A DNA stretch of 40,110 nt from Flavobacterium subsaxonicum WB 4.1-42 = DSM 21790 (GTDB taxonomy: Bacteria > Bacteroidota > Bacteroidia > Flavobacteriales > Flavobacteriaceae). The notes under the pieces were generated by a model. That model searched no databases, was not told where the DNA came from, and worked only from the letters and a program-made list of their open reading frames with translations. Positions 7,275-15,085 of the stretch are shown here, one piece after another. Numbering within the stretch: the first letter of the stretch is position 1; each line of letters opens with the position of its first letter. Position numbers and translations under genes: made by a program. The stretch is from NCBI RefSeq assembly GCF_000422725.1, contig NZ_KE383913.1:38375-78484 (forward strand), written 5' to 3'.

Positions 7275-8273
7275 TTATTTTTTGTCGTAGGCCCATTTAA
7301 GGTAAATTGAGCCCCAGGTAAACCCTCCGCCAAAAGAAGCAAAGATAAGGTTATCTCCTTTTTTGAATAAATGTTCGAAATCGCTTAACAGCAACGGCAA
7401 AGTTGCCGATGTGGTGTTGCCGTATTTTTCTATGTTTACAAGAACCTTAGACTCATCTACGCCCATACGCGATGATGTGGCATCTATAATGCGCTTGTTG
7501 GCCTGGTGGGCTACCAAAAAGTTAACATCGTTGTGGGTTAGGTTGTTGCGCTGCATTATTTTTTCGCTTACATCGGCCATGTTAGACACGGCGTATTTAA
7601 ACACGGTTTTACCGTCCTGAAACACAAAGTGCTGCTTATTATCTACCGTATCGTGGCTTGGCGGCATTAAAGAGCCACCGGCCTCTATTTTAAGAAATTC
7701 GCGGCCAACGCCATCGCTCCTTAAAATTTCGTCCTGCAGGCCAAGGCCCTCTGTATTGGGCTCAAACAGTACGGCACCGGCGCCATCGCCAAAAATAATG
7801 CACGTAGCCCTGTCTGTATAATCTATTATAGACGACATTTTATCTGCCCCTATAAGCAGTACCTTTTTATAACGGCCACTTTCTATATAGGCCGCAGCAG
7901 TGCTCATGCCATATAAAAAACTGGAGCAGGCTGCCTGAAGATCGTAAGCAAAAGCATTAACGGCCCCAAGTTGTGTAGCCACGTATACTGCTGTTGCGGC
8001 AACGGGCATATCTGGCGTTGCTGTGGCAACAAGCACCATGTCTATATCTTGTGGGTTAGTGCCCGATTTTTTTAATAAATCAAGGGCGGCTTGTATAGCT
8101 AAAAAGGAAGTTCCTTTATCTTTATCTTTAAGAATGCGCCTTTCCTTAATGCCGGTACGGGAGGTAATCCACTCATCGTTGGTATCTACCATTGTTTCCA
8201 GTAGCTTATTGGTAAGCACAAATTCCGGAACGTAGGCCCCTACGGCGGTAATGGCGGCAGTTATTTTACTCAT
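7275..8273 (-). CDS. fabH: 3-oxoacyl-ACP synthase III
   Basis: FabH condenses acetyl-CoA (or a branched starter) with malonyl-ACP to start fatty-acid elongation. At 332 residues it has normal size. The catalytic triad is visible: C116 in QAACSSF, H256 in VAHQANKR and N286 in KYGNTTSAT. It sits between rpmF and accB. The 169-base gap to rpmF contains a terminator-like hairpin, so fabH-accB-accC may also have their own start. Flavobacteria use branched starters, but the sequence alone does not show the starter preference. Confidence 0.95.
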   Translation of the reverse strand: MSKITAAITAVGAYVPEFVLTNKLLETMVDTNDEWITSRTGIKERRILKDKDKGTSFLAIQAALDLLKKSGTNPQDIDMVLVATATPDMPVAATAVYVATQLGAVNAFAYDLQAACSSFLYGMSTAAAYIESGRYKKVLLIGADKMSSIIDYTDRATCIIFGDGAGAVLFEPNTEGLGLQDEILRSDGVGREFLKIEAGGSLMPPSHDTVDNKQHFVFQDGKTVFKYAVSNMADVSEKIMQRNNLTHNDVNFLVAHQANKRIIDATSSRMGVDESKVLVNIEKYGNTTSATLPLLLSDFEHLFKKGDNLIFASFGGGFTWGSIYLKWAYDKK

Positions 8274-8394
8274 ACACTTATAATAATCATTCTGATTGGG
8301 CGTTTAAAGAAGCCCAAAAAGTGGTGGAAATTACAAAAATTTTATAATATGGCAGGCAATATGCCTACCTAATTTAAAAAAAATGGTATTTAAC

Positions 8395-8422
8395 AAAAAA
8401 ACTCCCACCAAGTGAGAGTTTT
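8395..8422 (-). terminator. Terminator after rpmF
   Basis: AAACTC/GAGTTT plus CAC/GTG arms with a single mismatch flank a CAA loop; on the minus strand the hairpin is followed by seven T. It lies about 20 bases past rpmF and would reduce read-through into fabH. Confidence 0.65.
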
Positions 8423-8442
8423 ACCCTTTACTTTTAAAGCAA

Positions 8443-8637
8443 TTAAGCTACAGCTTCTGCTTTATCGATAACTACCTGGCCTCTGTAGTACATTTTGCCT
8501 TCATGCCAGTAAGCTCTGTGGTATAAATGCGCTTCGCCTGTTACAGGGCATGTAGCGATTTGAGGAACAGATGCTTTATAATGTGTCCTTCTCTTATCTC
8601 TTCTTGTTTTCGAGGTCTTTCTCTTAGGATGTGCCAT
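8443..8637 (-). CDS. rpmF: 50S ribosomal protein L32
   Basis: The 64-residue basic protein starts MAHPKRKTSKTRRDKRR, the conserved L32 N-terminus, and keeps the central CPVTGEAHLYH part. It belongs to the large ribosomal subunit. Only one of the Cys ligands of the zinc-type L32 is visible, so this is the non-zinc form. The gene follows the DUF177 gene by 6 bases, the usual translationally linked pair. Confidence 0.97.
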   Translation of the reverse strand: MAHPKRKTSKTRRDKRRTHYKASVPQIATCPVTGEAHLYHRAYWHEGKMYYRGQVVIDKAEAVA

Positions 8638-8643
8638 TTTACT

Positions 8644-9195
8644 CTAATTATTATCCGTTAATAGTTTCTTTAAACCGTCCCATCTCGGGTCGGTACTTTT
8701 TGCTTCTTCTTCTTTATGTTGTGCCTGCTCTTCTTTGGGCGCAAGCTCTTCCAGCTTATTTAATATTGCGGCGTCTAACGTGCCGTCTTTAATTCCAGGA
8801 TGTACCCGCTTGGTTGGAACCGACAGTATTATCATTTCATAAATATACTGTGCCACATTTACCTGGTATTCGCCATGTGGCAGCACCAGCATCTCGTCGT
8901 TCTCATCGTTATATTCGTCGCCAAACTTAACAATCAGCCCCAGCTTGCCTTTTATAGGAAGATCAAAATCTTCGTTACTAAGGTCGCAGGGCACGTTAAC
9001 GGTGCCTTTATGCTTAAAGCTAAGCTCCAGCATAGTGCTCTTTTTTTCCAAGACAAGATTTACTTTTACATTGACGTTGTTATACTCGTCAAAGCCAAAG
9101 TCATCAAAGAACTTTTTATCAATATCAAACTCAAACTGGTGTTTTCCCTGCTTTAATCCCACAAACGGAATTAAAAAATCCTTGTTCACTTTCAT
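8644..9195 (-). CDS. DUF177 (YceD-like) protein, large-ribosomal-RNA accumulation
   Basis: The 183-residue acidic protein has the DUF177 pattern: a central CDLSNEDFDLPIKG stretch in the place of the family's Cys-rich strand, an acidic segment (EYNDENDEM), and the C-terminal DPRWDGLKKLL signature. In other bacteria and plastids DUF177 proteins support 23S rRNA accumulation and sit next to rpmF, as here. It is the first gene of the operon and has a clear promoter at 9282-9309. Confidence 0.9.
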   Translation of the reverse strand: MKVNKDFLIPFVGLKQGKHQFEFDIDKKFFDDFGFDEYNNVNVKVNLVLEKKSTMLELSFKHKGTVNVPCDLSNEDFDLPIKGKLGLIVKFGDEYNDENDEMLVLPHGEYQVNVAQYIYEMIILSVPTKRVHPGIKDGTLDAAILNKLEELAPKEEQAQHKEEEAKSTDPRWDGLKKLLTDNN

Positions 9196-9281
9196 GTTTC
9201 CGGCCAGTTATTACTGTTTTGGTTAAACAAATGCGGGTTTAAAATACCGCAACTCATTTCATTCCAACAGTTTTGAGCGTG

Positions 9282-9309
9282 CAAAGATATAAAATTATTG
9301 CAAATCCAA
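9282..9309 (-). promoter_or_regulatory. Promoter of the DUF177-rpmF operon
   Basis: On the minus strand TTG (9309-9307), a 17-base spacer and TATCTTTG (9289-9282) match the Bacteroidota consensus in full. The predicted start leaves a leader of about 80 bases before the ATG at 9195. It is one of the best promoters in the window, as expected for a ribosomal-protein operon. Confidence 0.75.
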
Positions 9310-9314
9310 TACTG

Positions 9315-10382
9315 TTATGAATATTTTTTTGATTCTTCCTGTTTTTCCCTTATTTTCAGGGGGTTGCCTGTAAGCACATCATACTCTGCGCGGTTTTGGT
9401 AAATATCCAGCGCCAAGTACACGGCTTCTTTAAACGAATTATAGTCGGCCTCGCCCTTTCCGGCTATCTCATAAGCCGTTCCATGATCTGGCGATGTGCG
9501 AATGCCTTCCAGCCCTGCCGTATAGTTTACACCATTGCCAAAAGACAGGGTTTTAAACGGTATAAGGCCCTGGTCGTGGTAGGCTGCAATAACGGCATCG
9601 TACTTTTCGTACTGGCCGCTGCCAAAAAAACTATCGGCACTAAAGGGGCCAAAAACCCTTACACCCTCTTCAAACAGCTTTTTAAGGGCGGGCTTAACAA
9701 TAGTATCGTCTTCTTTGCCAATAACGCCATTATCGCCACTGTGCGGGTTTACACCTAACACAGCAATTTTAGGGCCATTTATCTTGAAATCTTTTTTAAG
9801 CGATGTATTAATGGTAAGTATCTTTTTACGGATAAGCGCCTCGTTTAAATGCGCCGATACCTCGTTTACCGGTATATGGTCTGTAAGCAATCCTACCCTA
9901 AGGTTATCCTGCACCATAAACATAAGAGCATCGCCCTGTAGCTCCTGGTCTAAATAATCGGTATGGCCCGGAAATTTAAAGTCGTCGCTCTGTATGTTGT
10001 ATTTATTAATAGGCGCCGTAACCAGCACATCTATCTGTTTGTCTTTTAAGGCCGCTACGGCTTCGGTAAAAGATTTTATAGCATACTTGCCTACCTCGGG
10101 GTCGTTCTTGCCAAAATCTATGTTTACACCCTCGCGCCACACGTTTAGCACGTTTATTTTGCCGGGCACCAACTGGTCCAGCCTGTCGATACCATGCAGC
10201 ACGCAACCCAGGTTAAAGGTTTTTTTTATAAAAGAGAGCACCTTAACGCTGGCAAAGATAACCGGGGTACACATCTCGAGCATACGGGCATCTTCAAAAG
10301 TTTTAAGTAAAACCTCTGTACCAATACCATTTAGGTCGCCCACCGATATACCTACTATTACATTTTCTCCGTTTTTTGCCAT
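9315..10382 (-). CDS. pdxA: 4-hydroxythreonine-4-phosphate dehydrogenase
   Basis: PdxA oxidises 4-phosphohydroxy-L-threonine with NAD(P) in the deoxyxylulose-5-phosphate-independent-of-Pdx1 branch of vitamin B6 synthesis. The 355-residue protein shows the family signatures: VGISVGDLNGIG at the start, the metal-site FPGHTDYL, LGVNPHSGDNG, and AAYHDQGLIPFK with the second metal His, followed by GIRTSPDHGTAYEIAGKG. The gene is divergent from ribE with only 52 bases between them, carrying a -7 element for each direction. A cytosolic homodimer is expected. Confidence 0.95.
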   Translation of the reverse strand: MAKNGENVIVGISVGDLNGIGTEVLLKTFEDARMLEMCTPVIFASVKVLSFIKKTFNLGCVLHGIDRLDQLVPGKINVLNVWREGVNIDFGKNDPEVGKYAIKSFTEAVAALKDKQIDVLVTAPINKYNIQSDDFKFPGHTDYLDQELQGDALMFMVQDNLRVGLLTDHIPVNEVSAHLNEALIRKKILTINTSLKKDFKINGPKIAVLGVNPHSGDNGVIGKEDDTIVKPALKKLFEEGVRVFGPFSADSFFGSGQYEKYDAVIAAYHDQGLIPFKTLSFGNGVNYTAGLEGIRTSPDHGTAYEIAGKGEADYNSFKEAVYLALDIYQNRAEYDVLTGNPLKIREKQEESKKYS

Positions 10383-10406
10383 GATGCTGTTTATTGCTTA
10401 ATTTTA
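10376..10406 (+). promoter_or_regulatory. Candidate ribE promoter
   Basis: TTG (10376-10378), a 20-base spacer and TAATTTTA (10399-10406) match the consensus with one change in the final base. The -33 part overlaps the start of pdxA. Confidence 0.4.
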
Positions 10407-10411
10407 CACCA

Positions 10412-10419
10412 CAAATTTA
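10412..10419 (-). promoter_or_regulatory. Candidate -7 element of pdxA
   Basis: TAAATTTG on the minus strand fits TAnnTTTG exactly, 29 bases before the pdxA ATG. No TTG is seen at the -33 distance. Confidence 0.45.
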
Positions 10420-10434
10420 GTAAAATTAATCAGC

Positions 10435-11025
10435 ATGTTTACAGGAATTATTGAAACCGCCGCAACCATTACCCATATAGAAAAAGAAAACGACAATATA
10501 CACTACACCCTTACCTGCCCCATTGTGGCCGAACTTAAGATAGACCAGAGCTTAAGCCACGATGGTGTTTGCCTTACAGTAGTGGCATTACAGCCCGACA
10601 GCTACACCGTAACCGCCATAAAAGAGACGCTGGAAAAAACCAATTTAAAGGAGTGGACCGTAGGCACAAAAGTAAATTTAGAGCGCGCCATGAAGCTGGG
10701 CGACCGCCTGGACGGCCATATTGTACAGGGCCACGTAGACCAGACCGGCGTTTGCACGGCAGTAGAAGAAGCCGGCGGCAGCTGGTATTTTACCTTTACG
10801 TACGATGCCGGCCCAAGCAACATTACTATAGAAAAAGGCTCTATTACCGTTAACGGCGTTAGCCTTACCGTGGTAAACAGCAAGGCTAACGAGTTTAGCG
10901 TGGCTATTATACCGTACACCTACGAGCATACCAACTTTAACACCTTTAAAGTGGGCACTACCATTAATTTAGAGTTTGATGTAGTGGGCAAATATGTGGC
11001 AAGGCTGCATGCGCTGAGGAGCTAA
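10435..11025 (+). CDS. ribE: Riboflavin synthase, alpha subunit type
   Basis: This enzyme dismutates two 6,7-dimethyl-8-ribityllumazine molecules into riboflavin and the pyrimidinedione. The 196-residue chain has the family's two tandem lumazine-binding barrels: the first opens with MFTGIIE and holds SHDGVCLTV; the second opens near DGHIVQGHVDQTG and holds ITVNGVSLTV. Length is typical. It is followed by a hairpin terminator at 11051-11082. It is divergent from pdxA, so two cofactor pathways share one intergenic region. Confidence 0.95.
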   Translation: MFTGIIETAATITHIEKENDNIHYTLTCPIVAELKIDQSLSHDGVCLTVVALQPDSYTVTAIKETLEKTNLKEWTVGTKVNLERAMKLGDRLDGHIVQGHVDQTGVCTAVEEAGGSWYFTFTYDAGPSNITIEKGSITVNGVSLTVVNSKANEFSVAIIPYTYEHTNFNTFKVGTTINLEFDVVGKYVARLHALRS

Positions 11026-11050
11026 TTTTCAGAAAAACATTTATAAGAGA

Positions 11051-11082
11051 GCCTCACAATTGTGGGGTTTTAATTTTTTAAA
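11051..11082 (+). terminator. Terminator after ribE
   Basis: GCCTCAC-AATT-GTGGGGT forms a 6-7 bp stem with one G-T pair, followed by TTTTAATTTTTT. It starts 26 bases past the ribE stop. Confidence 0.65.
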
Positions 11083-11178
11083 GTGCCCCCAACATCGTTA
11101 AATAAAGCACAAACTGTATTAAAAAACAGCCGGTATTTAAGATGTTTTAGTGGGAGTTATCTTATTCGGAGCTTTTAA

Positions 11179-11197
11179 TATACTGACAGTCAGTATA
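11179..11197. promoter_or_regulatory. TetR-type operator palindrome
   Basis: TATACTGACAGTCAGTATA is a perfect inverted repeat with 9-base arms and a single central A. Such ACTGAC/GTCAGT palindromes are the usual sites of TetR-family repressors. It stands 100 bases before the ATG of the alcohol dehydrogenase. No TetR gene is in the window, so the repressor must be elsewhere. Confidence 0.7.
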
Positions 11198-11298
11198 AAC
11201 ATTAGCACCACACCCCCTTTCCTAATATTAATCTGTTAAGAGTTAGCCGTTTGTAATTGAGTAATTTTAGGTACAATCAAATACCTAAACTACTACTT

Positions 11299-12393
11299 AT
11301 GACTAAGATTAAAACCGTTGGATATGCCGCATCCGGCGCACTTATTGGCGGAAAAACACTGGAACCTTACCAGTTTGAACGCAACGAACCCAAACCTAAC
11401 GAGGTACTTATAGATGTTTTATACTGCGGGGTTTGCCATTCTGACATTCACCAGGTTAATAACGACTGGAAAAATACTATTTACCCCTGCGTACCCGGCC
11501 ACGAAGTAGTGGGCAAGGTTATTGCCACAGGCAGCGCGGTTACCAAATTTAGCACCGGCGATATTGTGGGTGTGGGCTGTATGATAGACTCGTGCCAGCA
11601 TTGCGAGCCCTGCCAGGAAAACGAAGAGCAGTTTTGCGAAGGCCCCCACGGCCAGACCATGACCTACAACGGCTACTGGAAACCGGACCCTGAGTTTAAT
11701 ACCTTTGGTGGCTACTCTAACACGCTTGTGGCTAACGAAAAGTTTGTAATGAACATACCCAACAGTTTAGAGCTATCGGCCGTGGCGCCTATTTTGTGCG
11801 CAGGCGTTACTACATATTCGCCACTAAAGCGTTGGGGCGTTACCGCAGGCGATAATGTTGCCGTTGTGGGCATTGGTGGCCTGGGCCACATGGGCGTTAA
11901 AATTGCCAGGGCTATGGGCGCTACCGTTACTGCCATTACTACTAAAGACAGTAAAGGCCCGGCGGCTCTTTCTATTGGCGCCGACGAGATTTTAAACTCG
12001 ACCGACGAGGTGGCTATAGAAGCCCATGCCAATAAATTTGACTACATACTGGTTACCATACCCGAAGCGTTTGATGTTAACGATTACATTCCGCTTATTA
12101 AACGCCGTGGTGCCTTGGTTACGGTAGGATTGTTGGGCCCGTACGACGCACCTACCAACAACATGGATGTTGCCAAGTTTTGCGTTACCGTGGGCGGATC
12201 GATGATTGGCGGTACCGCCGAAACCCAGGAGGTGCTTGATTTTTGTGCCGAACACAACATTTTACCCGATGTGGAACTTATTGATATTAAAGACATTAAT
12301 GATGCCTTCGATAAAATTAAAGACGAAGAGGTGCGCTTTAGGTATGTTATTGATATGGCTACCCTTAAAAACGAGCCCGAATTAACGGAGTAG
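11299..12393 (+). CDS. Zinc-dependent NAD(P) alcohol dehydrogenase, CAD/YahK-like
   Basis: The 364-residue protein is a medium-chain dehydrogenase. Catalytic zinc ligands appear in GVCHSDIH and GHEVVGKV. The structural zinc site is the four-Cys stretch CQHCEPCQENEEQFC. The nucleotide fold shows GIGGLGHMGVKIA, and the cinnamyl-alcohol/aldehyde reductase subfamily features are EGPHGQTMTYNGYW and TFGGYSN. It should reduce aldehydes with NADPH or oxidise alcohols; the true substrate is unknown. A TTG at 11257 would give 14 extra residues, but ATG at 11299 begins at the conserved N-terminus and is preferred. The TetR-type palindrome upstream suggests induction by a small toxic compound. A terminator follows at 12418-12450. 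Confidence 0.92.
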   Translation: MTKIKTVGYAASGALIGGKTLEPYQFERNEPKPNEVLIDVLYCGVCHSDIHQVNNDWKNTIYPCVPGHEVVGKVIATGSAVTKFSTGDIVGVGCMIDSCQHCEPCQENEEQFCEGPHGQTMTYNGYWKPDPEFNTFGGYSNTLVANEKFVMNIPNSLELSAVAPILCAGVTTYSPLKRWGVTAGDNVAVVGIGGLGHMGVKIARAMGATVTAITTKDSKGPAALSIGADEILNSTDEVAIEAHANKFDYILVTIPEAFDVNDYIPLIKRRGALVTVGLLGPYDAPTNNMDVAKFCVTVGGSMIGGTAETQEVLDFCAEHNILPDVELIDIKDINDAFDKIKDEEVRFRYVIDMATLKNEPELTE

Positions 12394-12417
12394 TTTCTAC
12401 CGGCGTTTTGATATTAG

Positions 12418-12450
12418 AAAGCCCTGCGATTTAATCGTGGGGCTTTTTTT
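12418..12450 (+). terminator. Terminator after the alcohol dehydrogenase
   Basis: AGCCCTGCGAT-TTA-ATCGTGGGGCT forms an 11-bp stem with two G-T pairs and runs into seven T. It may also stop the convergent restriction-modification transcript. Confidence 0.8.
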
Positions 12451-12500
12451 GGGGTGAAAGTACTATAGAAAATGACATTACATTATTTAAATGACAATCT

Positions 12501-13268
12501 TTACCCATTTTTCCTAACAGTAATCCAAGTCGGGTCGAAACCTATTTTATCTAAAATAAAATCCTTCTCAACTATCTCTGGCTTCCTAAGATTTATAATT
12601 AGAAAATTTTCAGGAATTGCCTCAAAAACAGTAAATTGCTGCCCACCTGATTGCCATGTAAATTTTTGCTTATCATCTTTTTTTTGATATCCGTATAAAT
12701 TCTTACCCTTCCATTTCCAGTAATACAATTCAGGATCATATCTTATCGTATCAAATTCAAAAATCACACTTTCAAGTAGATCGTAAGAGCGAATTAGTAT
12801 AATAGTACGTAAGTGCTTATAATACTTTCTAATACTCGACACTCTTTCATTCCATATACTTAAAACTAACAACCCATGTTCATCAGGTAATTCTCCAGGC
12901 TGAACATTGTAATCAAATGAATTAATGAGATCATTTCTTCCTGAAATCAGTCTAATTTCTTTTTTCTTCGATGGATTATTAAACTTAACAGACTTAGCAC
13001 CCCAAGCTGTGTTCCCTAAAACAATATCATCAAGACCTACATTTGAAGGTTTCCAATCAGCATCTATTGATTTTGCAAAAATCTGCTCCCATTCTTTCCC
13101 CTCTATATCAGCCGCACCGCGCGTGGCAAGTATATAAATTAATTGCTCTCCAACTTTAAAAGGAAATTGTTTAGGAAAATTATTTAATGCAAAGGGCGGA
13201 ACAGACTTATTAACTGTTCTTAATTTTGGCTCTCTATTGTTTTCCATATTCGACATCCTGATAATCAC
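12501..13268 (-). CDS. Putative type II restriction endonuclease
   Basis: I do not recognise the family with certainty. The 255-residue protein overlaps the end of the cytosine methyltransferase gene by 35 bases, which is the layout of a type II restriction-modification pair. A candidate PD-(D/E)XK nuclease core is visible as D80-D81 followed after ten residues by AWGAKSVK, with K92 as the possible catalytic Lys; the acidic residue normally two before the Lys is Ala here. Upstream, RGAADIEGKEWEQIF could supply a further acidic residue. If the first Met is not used, Met5 (13256) or Met8 (13247) are alternatives. The AT-rich composition fits lateral transfer. Target sequence unknown. Confidence 0.72.
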   Translation of the reverse strand: MIIRMSNMENNREPKLRTVNKSVPPFALNNFPKQFPFKVGEQLIYILATRGAADIEGKEWEQIFAKSIDADWKPSNVGLDDIVLGNTAWGAKSVKFNNPSKKKEIRLISGRNDLINSFDYNVQPGELPDEHGLLVLSIWNERVSSIRKYYKHLRTIILIRSYDLLESVIFEFDTIRYDPELYYWKWKGKNLYGYQKKDDKQKFTWQSGGQQFTVFEAIPENFLIINLRKPEIVEKDFILDKIGFDPTWITVRKNG

Positions 13269-14214
13269 TCAAAATTAAAGTTCTATCCATTGTGGTAGCA
13301 ACATATGGAAGTAATTTTAAAATAACTGCTTTTACTAAATTTACAGGAACAGCATTTCCCGCCTGTTTCCTTGCCTGACTATCATTAACAACAATCTTAT
13401 ATTTATCAGGAAATCCTTGTAAACGAAACATTTCTCTTGGAGTTAACCTTCGCTCGCCATTAACCAAAAGGTAATTATATGACGCCCCCGCTCTAAGCGC
13501 ACAAGAATAAGGATATGAACATATATTGCCTGATTTATTTTCGTGCCATATTGAGAGTTGATAAGCAGACTTATGCTTGTCTTTTCTTTTTTGAGTAATA
13601 TATTCAGACGCGAAGTGTTTTGCATCAACCTTTTTTTCAAGTATTTCAGTTAACGGCTTAAAAGGCCTTATAGGCGATGGAAAACTAAACAAAATAGGCT
13701 CTTTATGACCAACTATTATAACACGTTCACGTTTTTGAGGCAATCCATAATCAAGAGCATTAAGAACAGTAAATTTAACATGATAGTTTAAATCTTTTTC
13801 AAGTGTTTCTATAATTTTCTTTAATGTTCTACCACCATCATGCCCTACTAATTGTTTAACGTTTTCAAGAACAAAAGCCTTAGGTTGTTTGTGCTTAATT
13901 ATTCTTGCAATATCAAAAAACAAAGTCCCCCTTATATCATTAAAACCCTGACGTTGCCCAATTATACTGAATGGTTGACAAGGGAAACCAGCAAATAATA
14001 TATCATGATCAGGAATATCTTTTTCATCAATTTTTGTTATATCACCAGACGGTCTATGACCAAAATTAGCTTCATAACTGTCTTGACAAAATTTATCAAT
14101 ATCAGAAGAAAAAACACACTCGGGAATTAAATCATTTTCTATGCACGCTTCATCCATTGCCGTTCTGAACCCTCCTATACCACAGAATAAATCGATAAAT
14201 TTAAGTTTTTCCAT
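13234..14214 (-). CDS. DNA (cytosine-5) methyltransferase of a type II RM system
   Basis: The 326-residue enzyme methylates carbon 5 of cytosine in its target to protect it from the partner nuclease. Motifs appear in the canonical order: I IDLFCGIGGFR (residues 7-17), IV GFPCQPFS with catalytic C79, VI ENV (117-119), VIII QKRERV (160-165), IX RLTPREMFRLQGFPD (256-270) and X QAGNAVPVNLV (284-294). The target-recognition region is short, about residues 190-250. It is strongly AT-rich relative to the core genes. A -7 element at 14243-14250 lies 29 bases before the start. The recognition sequence cannot be read from the protein by eye. Confidence 0.95.
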   Translation of the reverse strand: MEKLKFIDLFCGIGGFRTAMDEACIENDLIPECVFSSDIDKFCQDSYEANFGHRPSGDITKIDEKDIPDHDILFAGFPCQPFSIIGQRQGFNDIRGTLFFDIARIIKHKQPKAFVLENVKQLVGHDGGRTLKKIIETLEKDLNYHVKFTVLNALDYGLPQKRERVIIVGHKEPILFSFPSPIRPFKPLTEILEKKVDAKHFASEYITQKRKDKHKSAYQLSIWHENKSGNICSYPYSCALRAGASYNYLLVNGERRLTPREMFRLQGFPDKYKIVVNDSQARKQAGNAVPVNLVKAVILKLLPYVATTMDRTLILSDYQDVEYGKQ

Positions 14215-14723
14215 CTTAATAAGAATTTAATTTACAAAACATCAAATGTAACAAATTTCAACATCTTTTCATCACAATATTCAGCTCTTGAAGACATATT
14301 AACGAATCAATTCCGTCCATCAACATAACGCTTTTTAATTATTTGAAACATAATTAATGAAATAATTACTCTACAGCCAATGCAAATTTATCAATATGAT
14401 AAAATAGCTTCAGTAACGGCATTAAAAAACTGCACCAAGCACATCATCTTAGATGCAATTAATGCAGTTAGCACCATTATCCGGACAACATTTTCAGGGG
14501 TATTTTTTTAAGCTGATACCGTCTCAAAAGTTTGGCTATACAAAATACAGCATAACAGCTATTAATAGACAAACTTAATCCACTTAAACGAACAACATTT
14601 AATTTACTACCAATATTCGTTTTAGTATAGACCAATTAAAATTATTTATCGACTATTAAAGTTGCCGCATCAATAACCAACATGTAAATCATCAAAAATT
14701 TTAAGCCGCGAAAACCTCAACAT
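14215..14723. other. AT-rich intergenic stretch beside the RM cassette
   Basis: About 500 bases without a credible gene on either strand. Near the methyltransferase it holds a promoter. Otherwise it is low-GC filler; I see no integrase fragment and no copy of the tRNA end that would mark an attachment site. Confidence 0.5.
14243..14250 (-). promoter_or_regulatory. Candidate -7 element of the methyltransferase gene
   Basis: TACATTTG on the minus strand matches TAnnTTTG. A TTG 24 bases further upstream is slightly beyond the normal spacing. The predicted leader is about 20 bases. Confidence 0.45.
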
Positions 14724-14884
14724 TACTTTTACGCAAAAAGTAGCGAATCTCGAAGTCCAAAAGTGAAATATTAAGCACTTTTTAGCTGTAAAAAGCATTA
14801 TTATGTTTCACTTTTAAGGTTGAAAATTTTGCATTTTTTGACCCTGAAAGGGTCAGGCATAATAGCCCGGGGCAGCGCCCTGGG
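14724..14884. repeat. Run of four hairpins between RM cassette and tRNA
   Basis: In order: TACTTTT/AAAAGTA (14724-14742); a long stem AAAAGTGAAA/TTTCACTTTT (14759-14768 with 14816-14825) that encloses a second stem CTTTTTA/TAAAAAG; GACCCT/AGGGTC (14840-14854); and a GC-rich GCCCGGGGC/GCCCTGGG (14865-14884). None has a clear U-run. The last two resemble dispersed Bacteroidota repeats. An open frame at 14782-14964 runs through this and the tRNA and is not a gene. Confidence 0.55.
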
Positions 14885-14891
14885 ATAATAC

Positions 14892-14921
14892 AAAAAAGCC
14901 TCCACATTGCTGTGAAGGCTT
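14892..14921 (-). terminator. Terminator of the tRNA gene
   Basis: AAGCCTTCACA/TGTGGAGGCTT on the minus strand, with one T-G pair and a GCAA tetraloop, is followed by TTTTTTG. It begins 13 bases past the tRNA 3' end. Confidence 0.85.
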
Positions 14922-14933
14922 CTGTAAAACCAG

Positions 14934-15007
14934 TGGTCCCACCTGGGCTCGAACCAGGGACCACCTGATTATGAGTCAGGTGCTCTAACCAACTGAGCTA
15001 TAGGACC
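14934..15007 (-). tRNA. tRNA with CAT anticodon (elongator Met or Ile2)
   Basis: The minus strand folds into a complete cloverleaf of 74 bases: acceptor GGTCCTA/TGGGACC with discriminator A, D-arm with AGCTCAGTTGGTTAGAGC, anticodon stem CCTGA/TCAGG with loop CTCATAA, and T-arm CCTGG-TTCGAGC-CCAGG. The anticodon CAT sits opposite 14971-14973. Paired first base and the lack of GGG/CCC in the anticodon stem exclude initiator tRNA. Whether it reads AUG or, after lysidine modification, AUA cannot be told by eye. The 3' CCA is not encoded. A promoter with -33 TTTG (15052-15049), 20-base spacer and TAATATTG (15028-15021) lies just upstream. Confidence 0.95.
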
Positions 15008-15020
15008 GGTTTTGAGGTTG

Positions 15021-15052
15021 CAATATTACTATTATTATTTAATGTTTGCAAA
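15021..15052 (-). promoter_or_regulatory. tRNA promoter
   Basis: TTTG, 20 bases, TAATATTG on the minus strand fit the consensus with one change. The start would be only about 7 bases before the mature tRNA. Confidence 0.5.
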
Positions 15053-15085
15053 TATTTTTTGACTATTTTTTTAACCACCTGACCA

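Noticed and set aside
10006..10206. Minus-strand frame of 66 codons inside pdxA
   Set aside because: Overlaps pdxA in another frame; Arg/Gly-rich composition unlike the genome's proteins.
12394..12500. Possible attachment-site copy of the tRNA 3' end
   Set aside because: No stretch resembling the tRNA T-arm or acceptor sequence was found there.
14782..14964. Open frame of 60 codons on the minus strand
   Set aside because: It runs through the tRNA 3' half, its terminator and intergenic hairpins; spurious.
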